The notes under the pieces were generated by a model that saw only the letters and a program-made list of their open reading frames with translations, did no database searches and was not told the DNA's origin. Made by a program: the position numbers and the translations under genes. DNA of 64,000 nucleotides from Datura wrightii (Eukaryota > Streptophyta > Magnoliopsida > Solanales > Solanaceae), in NCBI GenBank assembly GCA_035772735.1, contig JASDFA010000018.1:136963501-137027500 (forward strand), given 5' to 3'. Below, in pieces: positions 10,701 through 21,960 of this stretch. Position 1 is the first letter of the stretch; every line of letters starts with the position of its first letter.

Positions 10701-12502
10701 TCAGGGAGTTCCACCACCCAATTTTTGTGCTATGTTAATTTTTGTGAACACTGGGGACAGTGTTCGATATATGTGTGGGGTGGGAGTAGTTAGGTGCTGG
10801 TTGTTGTGTTGTTTATGTTTCTGTTCTGTTGTTGTGCCTGTGGAGAGTTATTTTTTTTTGTTGTGACCTTGTGATTGTGATGTTTATGTTCTGTATTGTA
10901 ATTAAATATGAAGCTGTTGTGTGCTGCTGAATGTTGCTAGCTGATTTTGTACATATTTTTGTTTTATCGAAATGATCGATATTTTAAAAATCATTTCAAT
11001 TCTTGGGTTTCTCGGCGTTTGTTTTCAGTTCTTTTACCGAGATTGGTCCCATTGAACCGAAGTCTTAGTTAGTGACCGTTCCCTATGATGGATGGATGAC
11101 GACCGTCTTAAGGGAAATGTAGTCGTTAGGAGTAGATTTTTTTCTTTCATTTATTTTTCAGTTTTTTTCTTTTGTGGGTTGCATCCCAAAACCTGTAAGT
11201 ACTTTATGGTTGCGAAATTCTGGTTGCGTGTTGTACATTATGTTTGATATGCAAAGGTGATTCGTATGAAAGTGTGCAACTGTGTAAATATGTTGAGATA
11301 CCTAGGCCATAGAGTCGATTCAGTGTGATTGAGGCTTAATTTTAAAGTCTTGTAATTAGCTGATTGAAGAGTCTGTGAATATGTCTTGAATTGAGCATGT
11401 GCAATAGATGTGGGGTGAGGTTTTCTTTATTCCATGCTATTATGAAATGTCTAGAACTTGCCTGGTGTGTGTACGAAATGAAATGAAGGACGTGTATTGT
11501 AGGAAAGGATGTAGGCATTTCTTTGTTTTCAACCGAAAGTTTCTCTTTTTCCTTATTGTACCCACCTTGATTGTACACCCTAGTTAGCCCGTTGAGCCTT
11601 TAGCCTATTATTTTTTATTTTTGTCAAAAATGTGTAAACCGAGCTTAACCCCTTCTTTTCATTAGCCGTAAATTTGATCCAAAACTCTTAAGCGCTTAAG
11701 AAGAGAAAATAATTTTCCCAAAGTGTCAAAGAGTGAGAATGGTGAAAAGAAAAGAAAAGCAGAGTGATGAAAGAAAAGAAAAGGTTGAAGGTGCACTTGT
11801 TATAAATTAAATATAATGAAGGTGTATGAATAATCTTTGTTATTGAGTCAAGTATGCTTAATGAGATGGGTCAAAATAAAGACAGACTTCAAGAATGGGA
11901 GGATGAAGGAAGAAACACTGCCCATGAGTTGATGGGATGTATTGAAAAAGCGCTTAAGGACGCTAGTGGCTATTATTGGCTAGCCCAATATTTGCTAGTT
12001 CCGTAGCTTACATTACAACTCGTTGAAGTCCTACGTGATCTTACATCACATTTCCTTATATTAGTGGAGTAATACACTAAAGGCAAGCCTATGGTTCGTG
12101 GCATGATGCATGTGAATTCTTTTGGGAGAGAGAGCGAAATTTGTTTCTATATGCCCCTGCATGTAATCGTTTGAGTTGATGTGATTAAAAAGGGGAAAAT
12201 TCTCTTGTGTTGTGAGCGCACATGCCTTATGAGAGATTAAATTTCGTATCGGATATCTTGATCAGATGATTTGCATGAGTTTGCCGATATCGAGAGTCGA
12301 TTCTTAAGTCTAGGAAGTCTTAATGTGTTGAATGTCATCGTATTGATAAGACCATGCATGTTTTCTTGATGATTTGATGTATTAAATAATCAGTATAACC
12401 GTAACATGAATTGTTGAACCAAAGTAACCAGGTTGGGGTGTCATTTGCATGAGGTGCAAGATTGTTGTTCGGGGATGAACAAGGATTTAAGTGTGGGGTA
12501 AG
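10701..12502 (+). other. Conserved 3' noncoding stretch and PPT of D
   Basis: No convincing gene lies here. About 1.8 kb follows the same order in B (54239-56039) and, reversed, in C (43906-45528). It contains ATGTGTGGGGT at 10771 (a changed copy of the PPT motif), a perfect 14-bp palindrome CTTAAGCGCTTAAG at 11687-11700, a second AAGCGCTTAAG near 11950, and the PPT proper AAGTGTGGGGT at 12489-12499 just before the LTR. An antisense open frame (11342-11578) is shared with C but broken in B. Confidence 0.7.
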
Positions 12503-13920
12503 TGATCTTGGGAAAATTTATATGCCCAAGGGATACTCAAATGTGTCATTTTAGCCTTGCTTATCTATCAATGTTTATACATTCTCATGTGATTGATAAT
12601 AAAATAAGAATTTATACTAACAACCATGATTAGCATTGTTTTCCAAGTGAAATATAATTTTGGGAAGCTAAAATGCGTGTTGGGAGAGATCGGGGTTGGA
12701 CTCGGATGTTAGCAAGGGAAAAAGCATTGGAAGGCACAATTTAAAGGGGCTCCGCGATGGAGCCATGTCACGCTGCCATTGCGGATGCCTTCTGCCTAGA
12801 GAGGGAATTTTCGCCAAATTTCGGTGAGGGTGCGCGTTGGGGCCGTGGCACGTTGGCCTAGCCCCGCGTTACACGCCGTGCCACGTTGGGCCTCGTTACC
12901 TGGACAAGCAATTAGCAGTAAGGGTCCGCGTCAGTGGCGTGTCATGGAGGCAGTGCTCCGCGATGCACTCCGTGACACATTGCTTGTTATTTCGGGAAAA
13001 ATTCCCACTAGTATAAATAGAACAGTTAATTTTTAATTATTCTGAGTTGGTGGAGCAAGAACGTGGGTTACAGGCAGTTGAGGGGACGAAATTATCAGGG
13101 TTTTTCTCTATCTCCTTCTTCTTCAATTCAATTGCTTGTATGTTTAACACTCATTTAACGATGTTTAATCCACAAATGAGTGGCTAATTCTTCTTCTTGC
13201 TGAGGTTAAGAACAATTGTATTGAAATGTAGTTATTGATCAATTGGGTTTTTCATCTTTTCTTCCATGGTTGTTCTATTGATTCTTGTTCTTACTGCATT
13301 GATGTGTGGCCAACGTTAATGTACATCTAAAAAGTCCGGTTTCACTCGAGAGAGCAAGAAATTGGAAAGTTGTGAATCAATAGGATATGATCTCTTCTTA
13401 GTTTGGGAAAATTGGGAATTGATTTACCTTCAGGATAGAAATATACCTGAAAGTCATATTAGTCAATTAAGGAATCGGTTTTGTATGGCTAGAACATGAA
13501 TTTCATTTAATCACAGAAATGTAGATGGACGGTTCATGATTCTTAAGTTGGGTTAAATACGAGAGTTTTAATCTATTGGCAATAATTCTTGACTAGCAAC
13601 CGGAGGAAAGATTAACCAACATTGTATCGATAATTAGTTTCTATACATGTTCATTTAGCCTCAGCATGCTCACATTCATAGTTCAGACTCACATTAGATA
13701 TTCATTTTAGACTTAGCATACACTTAGAAATCAAAATATATCAAACTCTTCTTTTCACTGTTGTCTTCATTTTTAGAGTTAAGGTATAGTAATACTTAAG
13801 TAGTTTTTACCTTATCCCAGTCCCTGTGGGATCGATACTTGGCTTACTTAAGCCACTTTACTACTTCTTCGACCACTTGCACTTGCGTGTAGTAATTACC
13901 CCAGAGTAGACAGTTGAACA
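12503..13920 (+). repeat. 3' LTR of element D
   Basis: This LTR of about 1418 bp begins TGATCTTGGG and ends GTTGAACA. It is clearly the same family as the LTRs of B (1412 and 1413 bp) and C (1507 bp). Its last 30 bases (cccagagtagacag) differ from B, so it is a distinct subfamily or has local changes. Confidence 0.9.
12938..13019 (+). promoter_or_regulatory. LTR promoter of D: 12-18-12 hairpin module and TATA box
   Basis: CGTGTCATGGAG (12938-12949), an 18-nt spacer and CTCCGTGACACA (12968-12979) form the module, each arm with one change from the consensus. TATAAATA follows at 13012-13019. More half-sites (CTCCGCGATGG near 12750) lie upstream. Confidence 0.65.
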
Positions 13921-13924
13921 GTCG

Positions 13925-14718
13925 TGACACCAGCCTACCCAAAATCTATATAATAAACAACAAGAATTACTTGCAGAAGAGGTTAGCCTTAACATACCTC
14001 AATTATCGATTTACATTCACTTAAGAAGTTCCAACCTAAAGACACTGATTCCTCCAAATTGCAGCCTTTATTGAGAGAATAATGTTATTTTCAATACTAG
14101 GACTCAGAAAATAATAATATCTTTCAAAAACCATTAACTACAACTGAACTTTGTTCAATTCAGCCGAAAACATACAAATTCTCGAGAATTTAGAAGGTAG
14201 AAATGCTTACCTATCAGTTGTAGCCGCTTAGGACTCAATTAAAAGTGATTTCTACAACTTCTACTTGGCGCGGTTCCGACAATCTGAGTGAGATTTCAAG
14301 AAATAACTCCATAGGAAATGTTCCTTGTAGGCCCTAAACTCCTTATCCAAGACGAATTTGTGCTCGAATGGAGTTTAATGGTGTAATTCTACAAAAAACC
14401 GATGAAAAGTTGAGAGAAAACGTCATAGGGACATGGGTCTGATTTTGGTAAATGTTTAATAACTTAAAACTCGAACTTACAACCTATATAGAGCTGAGGT
14501 GGTGGGCAAGGATCACGATGCGCCGACCATGGTGCTAGGCAGGCAGCGCAGCGCGACACCCAGTGCACAAAGCCTCCAGCCCCAACCTCCTGCTCGCTCG
14601 GTACAGTGCTCGTATACTCATCCCCCGAGCCCTTTCCCACATGCATCGTACCCCAAAACTCTCAACATATGTACACACACAGAGGTTAAATGAGAGAAAC
14701 TTATGGGGTGTAACTTCA
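13925..14718 (-). repeat. LTR of element E
   Basis: On the minus strand it starts TGAAGTTACACCCCATAAG, close to the TGTTACACCCCATAAG start of the H LTR. It follows a G-run PPT and has a TATATAG box at about 14484-14491, some 230 bp from the start. The far end (TGACACC on the plus strand at 13925) is a guess. Confidence 0.6.
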
Positions 14719-15089
14719 TCCCCCCATAGGAACATTCATCCTTGAATGTAATTTTAAGCTTCAGAGACTCAATTCCTTTAACTATTGCTAGAAAAGAATC
14801 GATAGAGTTTCCTATGTAATATAGACTATCTAAAAACCTTAAATGCAGAAAAGTCCAATAAGCGTCTCAGAGGACGCTACTTGAAACTGAATAACATAAC
14901 TCCACCCCACATATATGTAAGCAACTGAGAACAATAGCAACAAGGATAACTATATAACTTCTGAAACTACTTTGCCTTAATTGAAATTGTCTTAGTTTGT
15001 ATACTATCGTTTTAGAGCAAGGAATAATTGAGGATATCAAGATTTTATGACATCCTCATCTTCACAAACTATTCTTTCTACCTTTCCGC

Positions 15090-15430
15090 CCCTCTATATG
15101 ACTTTTTTAGTCTACATCTTTGGTTTACAAGATAGTCCCTGCAGACTCGGTGATCTAGTATACCTGTTGGAGTCTCTACATGGGACGACTCTCCTGTAAC
15201 CTGATCACCCTTGAATGGGTAAACTTTAGAAAAGGTCTCCTATGTGCTTGCATAATGTTGATGAACAAATCCCAGCCTCGAAGGCAAGTCTACCCCATAG
15301 GCCACTTTGCCAATCTTTCGGAGGGTTCAGTATTGCCCAATGAATCTAGGGATGGGCTTGCCCTCCTTGTCGAATCTCTTGATGCCCTTTTTTGGCTAAA
15401 AAAACATTTAAAAATACTTAGTCACCACAT
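15090..15430 (-). pseudogene. Integrase C-terminal remnant of element E
   Basis: Minus-strand translation gives a damaged GPY/F-type integrase tail: KGIKRFDKEGKPIPRFIG, then RKIGKVAYGVDLP, followed by a degraded region where a chromodomain tail would be (ILDHRV). This matches the layout of the A and F integrase tails but is more diverged. Stops break it and the catalytic core is missing, because the element is cut at 15450. The plus-strand open frame over the same bases (15180-15440) is a shadow. Confidence 0.65.
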
Positions 15431-15450
15431 CAAGCTCTAAGTTCCTACGC

Positions 15451-17811
15451 TGTTGTTAGGACCTGAATGGAGGCCAGGATCGTAGACACGGGACACAGAG
15501 CTCCGAGAAACCCCTAGTCGACCCATCCAATAAGAATACATCTAACTCAATATATATATACTGAAGAATCAACGATATAAACTCAGCGGAAGTCCAACTC
15601 AATATCACATCAGAATAAGCATCCGAAACTAACACATACATAAGTCTAAAAAGCCTCTGATCTGGATAAGTTGATGGGACTAGACCCTAACTAACTCAAT
15701 AATACTGAAGCTGAAAATACATAAGGAAACTGAAAGTCTAGCCCTCGAAGGATGAGGATTCACCACCCAAGTAGGTGCTAACACTGAAAACCAACTACGA
15801 GTGGGCCTGAGTTTGGGAGCTGGGTCCTATATCATGAAGCGATACAACATAGAGTATGCGGGTCAATACGTGGAATATACCAAGTATAAAAGATAAGTAA
15901 AACCGCTTAAGTAAAGTAAATCACTTATAATATTTCAAAATATATCACAAGCTTTCAAATCTGAGAGGAGGGATTGCACGCATTCTTTTTGAAATCATAA
16001 TCGTTTCACAACATGAGAATGCATAGTTTCATAACATGATAACTGACTCGATGACTCAAAGCTGAAATGTGACATTTATATGAAAAGTTGAACAATGAGT
16101 CAAACTTTGCTTCTAGACCATGCATGTTTAAAATAATAACCATGGGTAATAAATATGCAAATCGGAATCATATAGACACTGGAAGACACGTCACTTAACC
16201 GACATACCACGATAGAGCTTACATGGTCCCGACTATCACACACAAGTGGGCAAAGCTGTCCAAAACCTTGCCAGGGCTAAGGACACTACCACGATATTGA
16301 TATCAACCTCATTGGCCATTAGTGTCAGGGATAGCTCACAAGGGAGGTCCCAATAATATAATAGTATCATCCTACGTTGGTGCGTAGTTCTGGGGCATAG
16401 GGTGATCGACCCTTAGCACGGTCGGTGCTAGACTCTTCTCCCAAAACATGCAATGCTCTACATCGTATACAACGAAGCTCAACATCGTCTATTCACGAGT
16501 CTCAACAATGGAATCATGCATAAACTCAACCTTGTATAAAGCGAAGCTCAGCATTGTCATTTGACAAAGCTCAATAATGTGATCATGCATAGAATCGATA
16601 TCATATGAAAATGAAGCTCAATAATAACATACATCTCCACTATGAATTCATGCATATGAGAAGCTTTATTTTAAACATACAACAAGATCAAAGATAAGTG
16701 GGAGCATTTACTTCAAAATCATATGGTAAGCTTACTTTAGAGATACTACATCATCATACTCGACATAAAGGCTTTGCCCAAAACTTTATCTTTCTTGGAT
16801 CTACTCAATCCTCTTTGAAAACAATATCATAATCATGGGTAGCTTTAGAAACATGCTTTTCATCATCAATCTCATCATAATCATACATTCATCATCATTC
16901 TCTTCCTTCATGAACTTCTCATCCATGGACATTTAAATTCATAAATTAGAAAGCACAATTTTGATTGCAAAAAATTTAAAATATGCCCAAGCTTCACAAT
17001 TCATCAATAGAAACATAATCTAATCGCTCCCATGTATAAAAATTAAAGAATTATGCCATTGGGTAAAAACCCCATAACTTGATCATAGAAATTTCTTATA
17101 CAAAGATAGAAATTGGGCATGTATATGGAAGAAAATACCCACTCACAACCTTACATACCTGGAAGGGATTGATTCCACCAAATCTTTGATTACCCGAGAG
17201 GAAATTTGGTGGGAACCTTGAATACTAGCCTTGAATCACCTCTTTAACCTCTCATGCTTGCATGCATGTGTTGAATGACTTAGAATAGGTTTTTCCCACT
17301 TAAAACCCACTAAAACGAGCCTTAAACGACATAGTATAGGCCCAAAGGACTTAGGAATTACAGAAATGCCCTTACTAAATTCACAGAAAATAACTGTTAG
17401 GTGGTCCTAACGGACAACCTGAGAACTCGTCACTCGGGCAAATGACTAATCAGGCTGCTCATCGAGTACATTTCCTAGCCTAACATCCTCGGCTCGTAAC
17501 AACTGACGCAATGACTCGCTAGGGGTGACCACGACTCGTGCTCACCAAGTCATTGCCATGCCTGTGGGGATCCCTTACCCCACAGCTGACCTAACGACTC
17601 GTGGTGTCTGACCACAAGTTATTGCCATGCCTGTGGGGATCCCTTTTCCTCCAAACTTCCCAACACTATCATGGGCTCCCTACGGGTCACCTGGCGACTC
17701 ATGGGCTGCCCTCACGAGTCGTCCAATGACTTGTTGTGTGCTTTAAACACTAGTTTTACATTTTTCGTGTTTTGGCTCCTGGGTCTGATCCTTGGGTTCT
17801 CGGGTATTACA
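15451..17811 (-). repeat. 3' LTR of element F
   Basis: On the minus strand it begins TGTAATACCCGAG after a purine tract (17812-17826, complement of atatctcccccttgg) and ends CCTAACA. The exact end is at 15451 or 15454. Its interior matches the solo LTRs at 23383 and 39345 in reverse orientation, for example the shared stretch around cgggaccatgtaagctctatc. It carries many ACTCGTG-type repeats (about 17400-17740) and a diverged run of GAAGCTCA repeats (about 16460-16630). Confidence 0.85.
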
Positions 17812-18113
17812 ATATCTCCCCCTTGGAATATTCATCCTTGAATGTTAGAAACACACAAAAAATGTAGAAACATGCAATCATCATATGCAAACACTGATAA
17901 TTTAAATCGAACACTGACGGAATGACTACCTTCGAAAAGAAATATATAGATGAACTTAATTCAGACATCACATACATCTATCATAACATAAATCAAACTT
18001 GCACACACGAACTGAACATGGAAACTGATTAGAGAATTAGGGAAAAAAATGATACCTCAAACTAAAACTGAGCCGGTAGGGAACATGTGAGGATATTTAG
18101 CCATCATAGCCGC

Positions 18114-18600
18114 TTACGCTTCCCATGTAGCTCCCTCAACATGATGATTTATCCATAACACCTTTACTGAAGCTATTTCTTTGTTCCTCAGCCTCTGAAC
18201 CTGACAATCCAAGATTGCAACTAGAATTTCATCATAACTGAGGCTATCTCCCACACCAACACTTTCCACCGGGACAACTAAAGCTGGATAACCCAAGAAC
18301 TTTTTCAAGAGCGATACATGAAATAAGGGATGAACTGAAGATAACTCTGATGGAAAGTCCAACTCATACGCTACCTTACAAACTCTTCTCATAACTTGGT
18401 AGGGACCAACATAGCGGGGGCAGAGTTTCCTATTCTTTCCGAACTGCATGACTCCCTTCATGGGAGACACCTTCAGAAATACCCAATCATCCACCTCGAA
18501 CTCCAACTCTCTCCTCCTCACCTCATCATATGACTTTTGACGACTCTAGGTGATTTTCAGCCTGTCCCTTATCGATTGAACCTTCACCATAGCCTCATGA
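18114..18600 (-). pseudogene. Integrase C-terminus and chromodomain-like tail of F
   Basis: The open segment 18521-18114 reads FEVDDWVFLKVSPMKGVMQF, then the GPY/F block (RYVGPYQVMRRV), HPLFHVSLLKKF and a chromodomain-like tail (ILDCQVQRLRNKEIASVKVLW, ATWEA). It lines up with the tail of A and with the integrase of G. A stop just upstream (near 18550) separates it from the catalytic core. It would close a Del-like Pol polyprotein. Confidence 0.85.
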
Positions 18601-19424
18601 ATAGAATCTATCCCCATCATAGCTTCCTCACCCACCTCAAATCATCTGATGAGTGATCTACATCTCCGCCCATAGAGAGCCTCGAACGGTGCCATTTGGA
18701 TACTTGAGTGATAACTATTATTCTAAGATAACTCGATCAGGGGCAAGTGATCATCCCAACTACCTTTGAAGTCCATCACACATGATCTCAGCATGTCCTC
18801 GAGAGATTGAATTGTCCCCTCCGCATGACCATCCATTTACGGATTAAATGTTGTGTTGAATTTAACCTGAGTCCCAAGCCCTTTATGAAAAGACCACCAA
18901 AGCTAAGAGGTAAACTGAGTACCTCGGTCTGAGATAATAGATAAGGGAACTCCATGTAACCGCACCAACTCCTAGATATATAGTTTGGCATAATCATCCG
19001 CTGAATCACTGGTTTTGACCAGTAGAAAGTGTGCGGCCTTGGTCAACCTGTCTACCACTACCCAAATAGAATCGTAGTGTTGGCGAGTACGAGGTAGTCC
19101 TGTAATGAAATACATATTTATCTCTTTCTACTTCCATGTAGGAATACTAGTATCCTAAAGTATGCCTCCCGGCCTTTGATCCTCGACTTTCACCTGCTTG
19201 CAGTTCGAGGACTTTGCTACGAATTCTGCAATATCCTTCTTCATGCCATTCCACCAGTATATTTCCCGCAAGTCATGATACATCTTGATGGCATCCGGAT
19301 GAATAGAATACCTTGATCCATAAGCCTCATGCAACAACTGACTCCTCAAATTATAGATATTTGGAACACATAAATGACCCTGGTGCTGCAGCGCGCCATC
19401 TCCCCCTAGGGAGAATACCTCCAC
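18601..19424 (-). pseudogene. Integrase core and zinc module of F
   Basis: The H2C2 zinc module is readable at 19424-19155 (HPDAIKMYHDLREIYWW, then a Cys pair in SNCKQVK). The catalytic core follows at about 19125-18790. The first catalytic Asp (normally MDFITGLP) is read as MYFITGLP, an Asp-to-Tyr change. The second Asp is present in ISDRGTQFTS. In-frame stops occur between the two. The core is therefore inactive. Confidence 0.83.
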
Positions 19425-19433
19425 CTTCTGACT

Positions 19434-20860
19434 CTAAACGGATTCTTTCAGCTTTACCAAAATCGGATTCTCATCTTGTATAGCCTTCACATCAGTCATC
19501 AAGGATGATTCTGATTTGTTTTGCACTACAACACTGCTATCGGTCGAGTCAAACAATCTAACTCCCATGCTCGCAAGTCGATGGACATCTTTCACCAACT
19601 CCTTCTTTCCCTCATCCACGTAGGACGCACTCTTCATAGAGAGCCTACTAAGTCCGTACACTACCATATTAGTCTTACTCGGGTGGTAAAGGACACTCAT
19701 GTCGTAGTCCTTTACTAGATCCAACCACTCCCTTTGTCGAAGATTGAGATCTTTCTGCGTGAACACATATTGCAAGATCTTGTGATCCGTGATACATCCA
19801 CGTGGACCCCATACAAGTAATGCCACCATATCTTCAATGCGAATACTACCACGTCCAACTCAAGGTCAAGTAATTCTTCTCATGGAATTTCAATTGTCTT
19901 GAGGCATATGCTATCATCTTCCCATGCTGCATCATGGGCACTAGAGTCCGATTCTCAAAGCATCACAATACACCACAAAACCATCGGTACCTTCGAGTAG
20001 GGTTAATACTGGTGCTGAAGTGAGTTTAATCTTCAACTCTTGGATGCTTTTCTCAAAAGCCTCTGACGATTGGAACTTTACCTTCTTCTTAGTCAACATG
20101 GTCAAAGGTGCTGCAATAGAGGAGAAACCTTCAACAAACCTCCGATAGTAGCCAACTAAACCCAAGAGTCTCCGAATGTCCAAAGTTTTCACTGATCTAG
20201 GCCAACTTTTCACCATCTCCATTTTCTGAGAATCTACCCTTATGCCCTCACTCGATACCACATGACCCAAAAATGCCACAAAGTCCAACGAAAACTCACA
20301 TTTGCTAAACTATGCATACAACTGACGATCCTTGAGGGTCTGAAGCACTACTCTAAAATGAGCAGCATTCTCCTCCTCGCTCCGAGAGTGTATAAGGTTG
20401 TCATCAATGAACACAATCACCAACATGTCCAAATATGCCTTAAACACCCTGTTCATTAGATCCATAAAAGCTGAAGGGGCATTGGTTAGTCCAAAAGACA
20501 TAATAACAAATTTGTAGTGACCATACTGAGTCCTGAAATCAGTTTTCGGAATGTCACCCTCCCGGACCCTGAGCTGGTGATACCCGTATCTAAGATCAAA
20601 TCTTGGAGAAACACTTAACACTCTAAAGTTGGTCAAACAAATCATTGATCTTGGGTAAGAGATACATGTTATTAATGGTGACCTTGTTCAACTGTCAATA
20701 ATCAATGCACATCCAAAGTGAACCATCCTTCTTCAAGACAAATAACACTGGTGCACCCTATGGAGACTTACTCGGCCTAATAAAGCCCTTATCTAATAGG
20801 TCCTTCAACTAATCCTTCAACTCTTTCATCTCGGCTGGAGCCATTCAGTAGGGCATAATG
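19434..20860 (-). pseudogene. Reverse transcriptase-RNase H of F
   Basis: RT blocks appear in order on the minus strand: DKGFIRPSKSP and LFVLKKDGSL (about 20800-20720), the FDLRYGYHQLRV and SFGLTNAP blocks and catalytic VFIDDNL (20645-20310), then the thumb and connection (LLGLVGYYRRFVEGFSS, 20288-19941). RNase H follows with the VYCDA block and, at 19829-19434, TDHKILQYVFTQKDLNLRQR. Several stops and frameshifts separate these parts. The RT Asp pair is preserved. Confidence 0.87.
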
Positions 20861-21597
20861 GATATAGGTTGTGTGTTCGGAAGAAGATCTATACCGAAAT
20901 CAATCTCCCGCTTAGGAGGTACACTTGGCAAATCATCAGGAAAGACCTCTAGATATTCAAGTACTACTAGAACTGACTAGATAGTTGGGGTTTCAGACTC
21001 GACATTCTTAACCCTAACGAGATACATGCAGCCCTTAGAAATCATCTTCCTGGCGTTAAGGTAAGAAATGAATCGACCTACGGGAACAGCTGAACTACCC
21101 TTCCATTCTAAGACTGGCTCACCCAGAAATCTAAACTCTACTACCCGAGTTCAACAATTAACTGAAGCATAGCCTTCAAATAGCTAATCCATGTAGAGAA
21201 TAACATCAAAATCGGTCATGGCTAACTCTATCAAGTCTTCTAAGGTGACTTTATGAAGGACTAAGACTGGGAAACCTCTATACACCCATCTAGTTATAAC
21301 TTAGTTACCTATTATAGTGAAAACTGAGAAGGGTTCTAACAAGATATTGGGACTGACTCCGAAACTACTAGCCACATATGGTGTCACAAAAGACAAGGTA
21401 GCCCTCTAATCTAGAAAAGCATATACATCAATATGGAAAACTCAAAACATACCAGTGACCACATCTGAGGAGACCTCCTGCTCCTGACGGGAAGCTAAAG
21501 CATAGATTCTATTCTTGCAATGACTGCCAGATGTACTAGTAGATGCCCCCTGATGTGATGAGCATGCGGGAGGGGCTGCTGAACTATAAGCTGGGCC
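20861..21597 (-). pseudogene. Protease region of F
   Basis: Minus-strand translation between gag and RT gives a Ty3-type protease with many stops. DVVTGML, the TLSFVTPYVASSFG block and an FDVILYMD segment are readable. The catalytic motif, normally D-S/P-G-A-T, reads with a stop and RAT in place of GAT, so the active site is lost. Just upstream is the low-complexity linker that follows the zinc knuckle. Confidence 0.7.
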
Positions 21598-21960
21598 TCA
21601 GCCCCCAACCTGATCTTGTGTTGCAGCTGGACAATCTCTAAGCATGTGTCCGGGATACCCACACCTGAAACAAGCACCTGAACATGCCAAGCACTGGCCT
21701 GTGTGCCTCCGACCACACCTGCGACAAGCTGGGATGCTAGAATCTGTGGGTCTGCTGCTCTGAATTCTAGAGCCTAATGTTCGTCCTCTCTGATCATGTC
21801 TAGGCCTGGATGGCACACTCAATGCTGAAGAAGCCGGGGCTGATGATCTTTGGTGAGTCTGTCGTTGTTGCCCACCACCAGACCTCTGCTGAGCCAATCT
21901 GTGGTCCTCGGTCCTGGACCTGTTGGCCTCCCTCTCTCTCGAATGTGCCGCCTCTAACAT
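21598..21960 (-). pseudogene. Gag C-terminal fragment of F with zinc knuckle
   Basis: The open frame reads a polar, Arg/Ser/Gln-rich linker, then CRRCGRRHTGQC and a CX2CX4HX4C knuckle (CFRCGYPGHMLRDC) typical of Del-type Gag. The N-terminal capsid domain is missing. Upstream, at about 21960, the frame runs directly into integrase sequence of copy G. The fusion is a junction, not a natural protein. Confidence 0.85.

Larger units (their letters stand above)
9016..13920 (+). mobile_element. Element D: 3' half of an Athila-like element, interrupted on the left by A
   Basis: From 9016 to 13920 the sequence follows element B from about 52563 to 57452 in order: intron-like leader, accessory ORF, long noncoding stretch, PPT, 3' LTR ending CA. 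The 5' half (LTR, gag, pol) must lie left of element A, outside the window. The accessory ORF has three nonsense mutations. The 3' LTR end at 13920 is followed by gtcgt, a possible target duplication whose partner is not visible. Confidence 0.88.
13925..15450 (-). mobile_element. Element E: 3' end of a chromovirus, cut by F
   Basis: On the minus strand the sequence runs integrase C-terminus (about 15430-15090), spacer, G-rich PPT (14719-14728) and then an LTR with a TATA box. The upstream part is replaced by the LTR of F at 15451, so F probably inserted into the integrase of E. The left boundary next to D is uncertain. D may itself have landed at or near the end of this LTR. Confidence 0.65.
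15451..21960 (-). mobile_element. Element F: Ty3/gypsy element, 5' end replaced by a junction with G
   Basis: Reading the minus strand from 21960: gag zinc-knuckle region, protease, RT, RNase H, integrase with a chromodomain-like tail, PPT and a 2.36 kb LTR. There is no 5' LTR or N-terminal gag. At 21960 the gag sequence joins the integrase of another copy (G). All domains are broken by stops, and the protease and integrase active sites are changed. The LTR family also supplies the two solo LTRs at 23383 and 39345. Confidence 0.85.

Noticed and set aside
12749..12980. Reading the regularly spaced GC palindromes as a CRISPR-like array
   Set aside because: They occur once or twice per element, not in an array, have no spacers of unrelated sequence and sit in plant LTR promoters.
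13921..13935. A firm target duplication between D and E
   Set aside because: The other side of D is outside the window and the E LTR edge is uncertain, so gtcgt cannot be confirmed.
14499..14745. Possible host gene between D and F (small plus-strand frames)
   Set aside because: The minus strand here reads as an LTR with a TATA box followed by a PPT and integrase tail, so it is element E.
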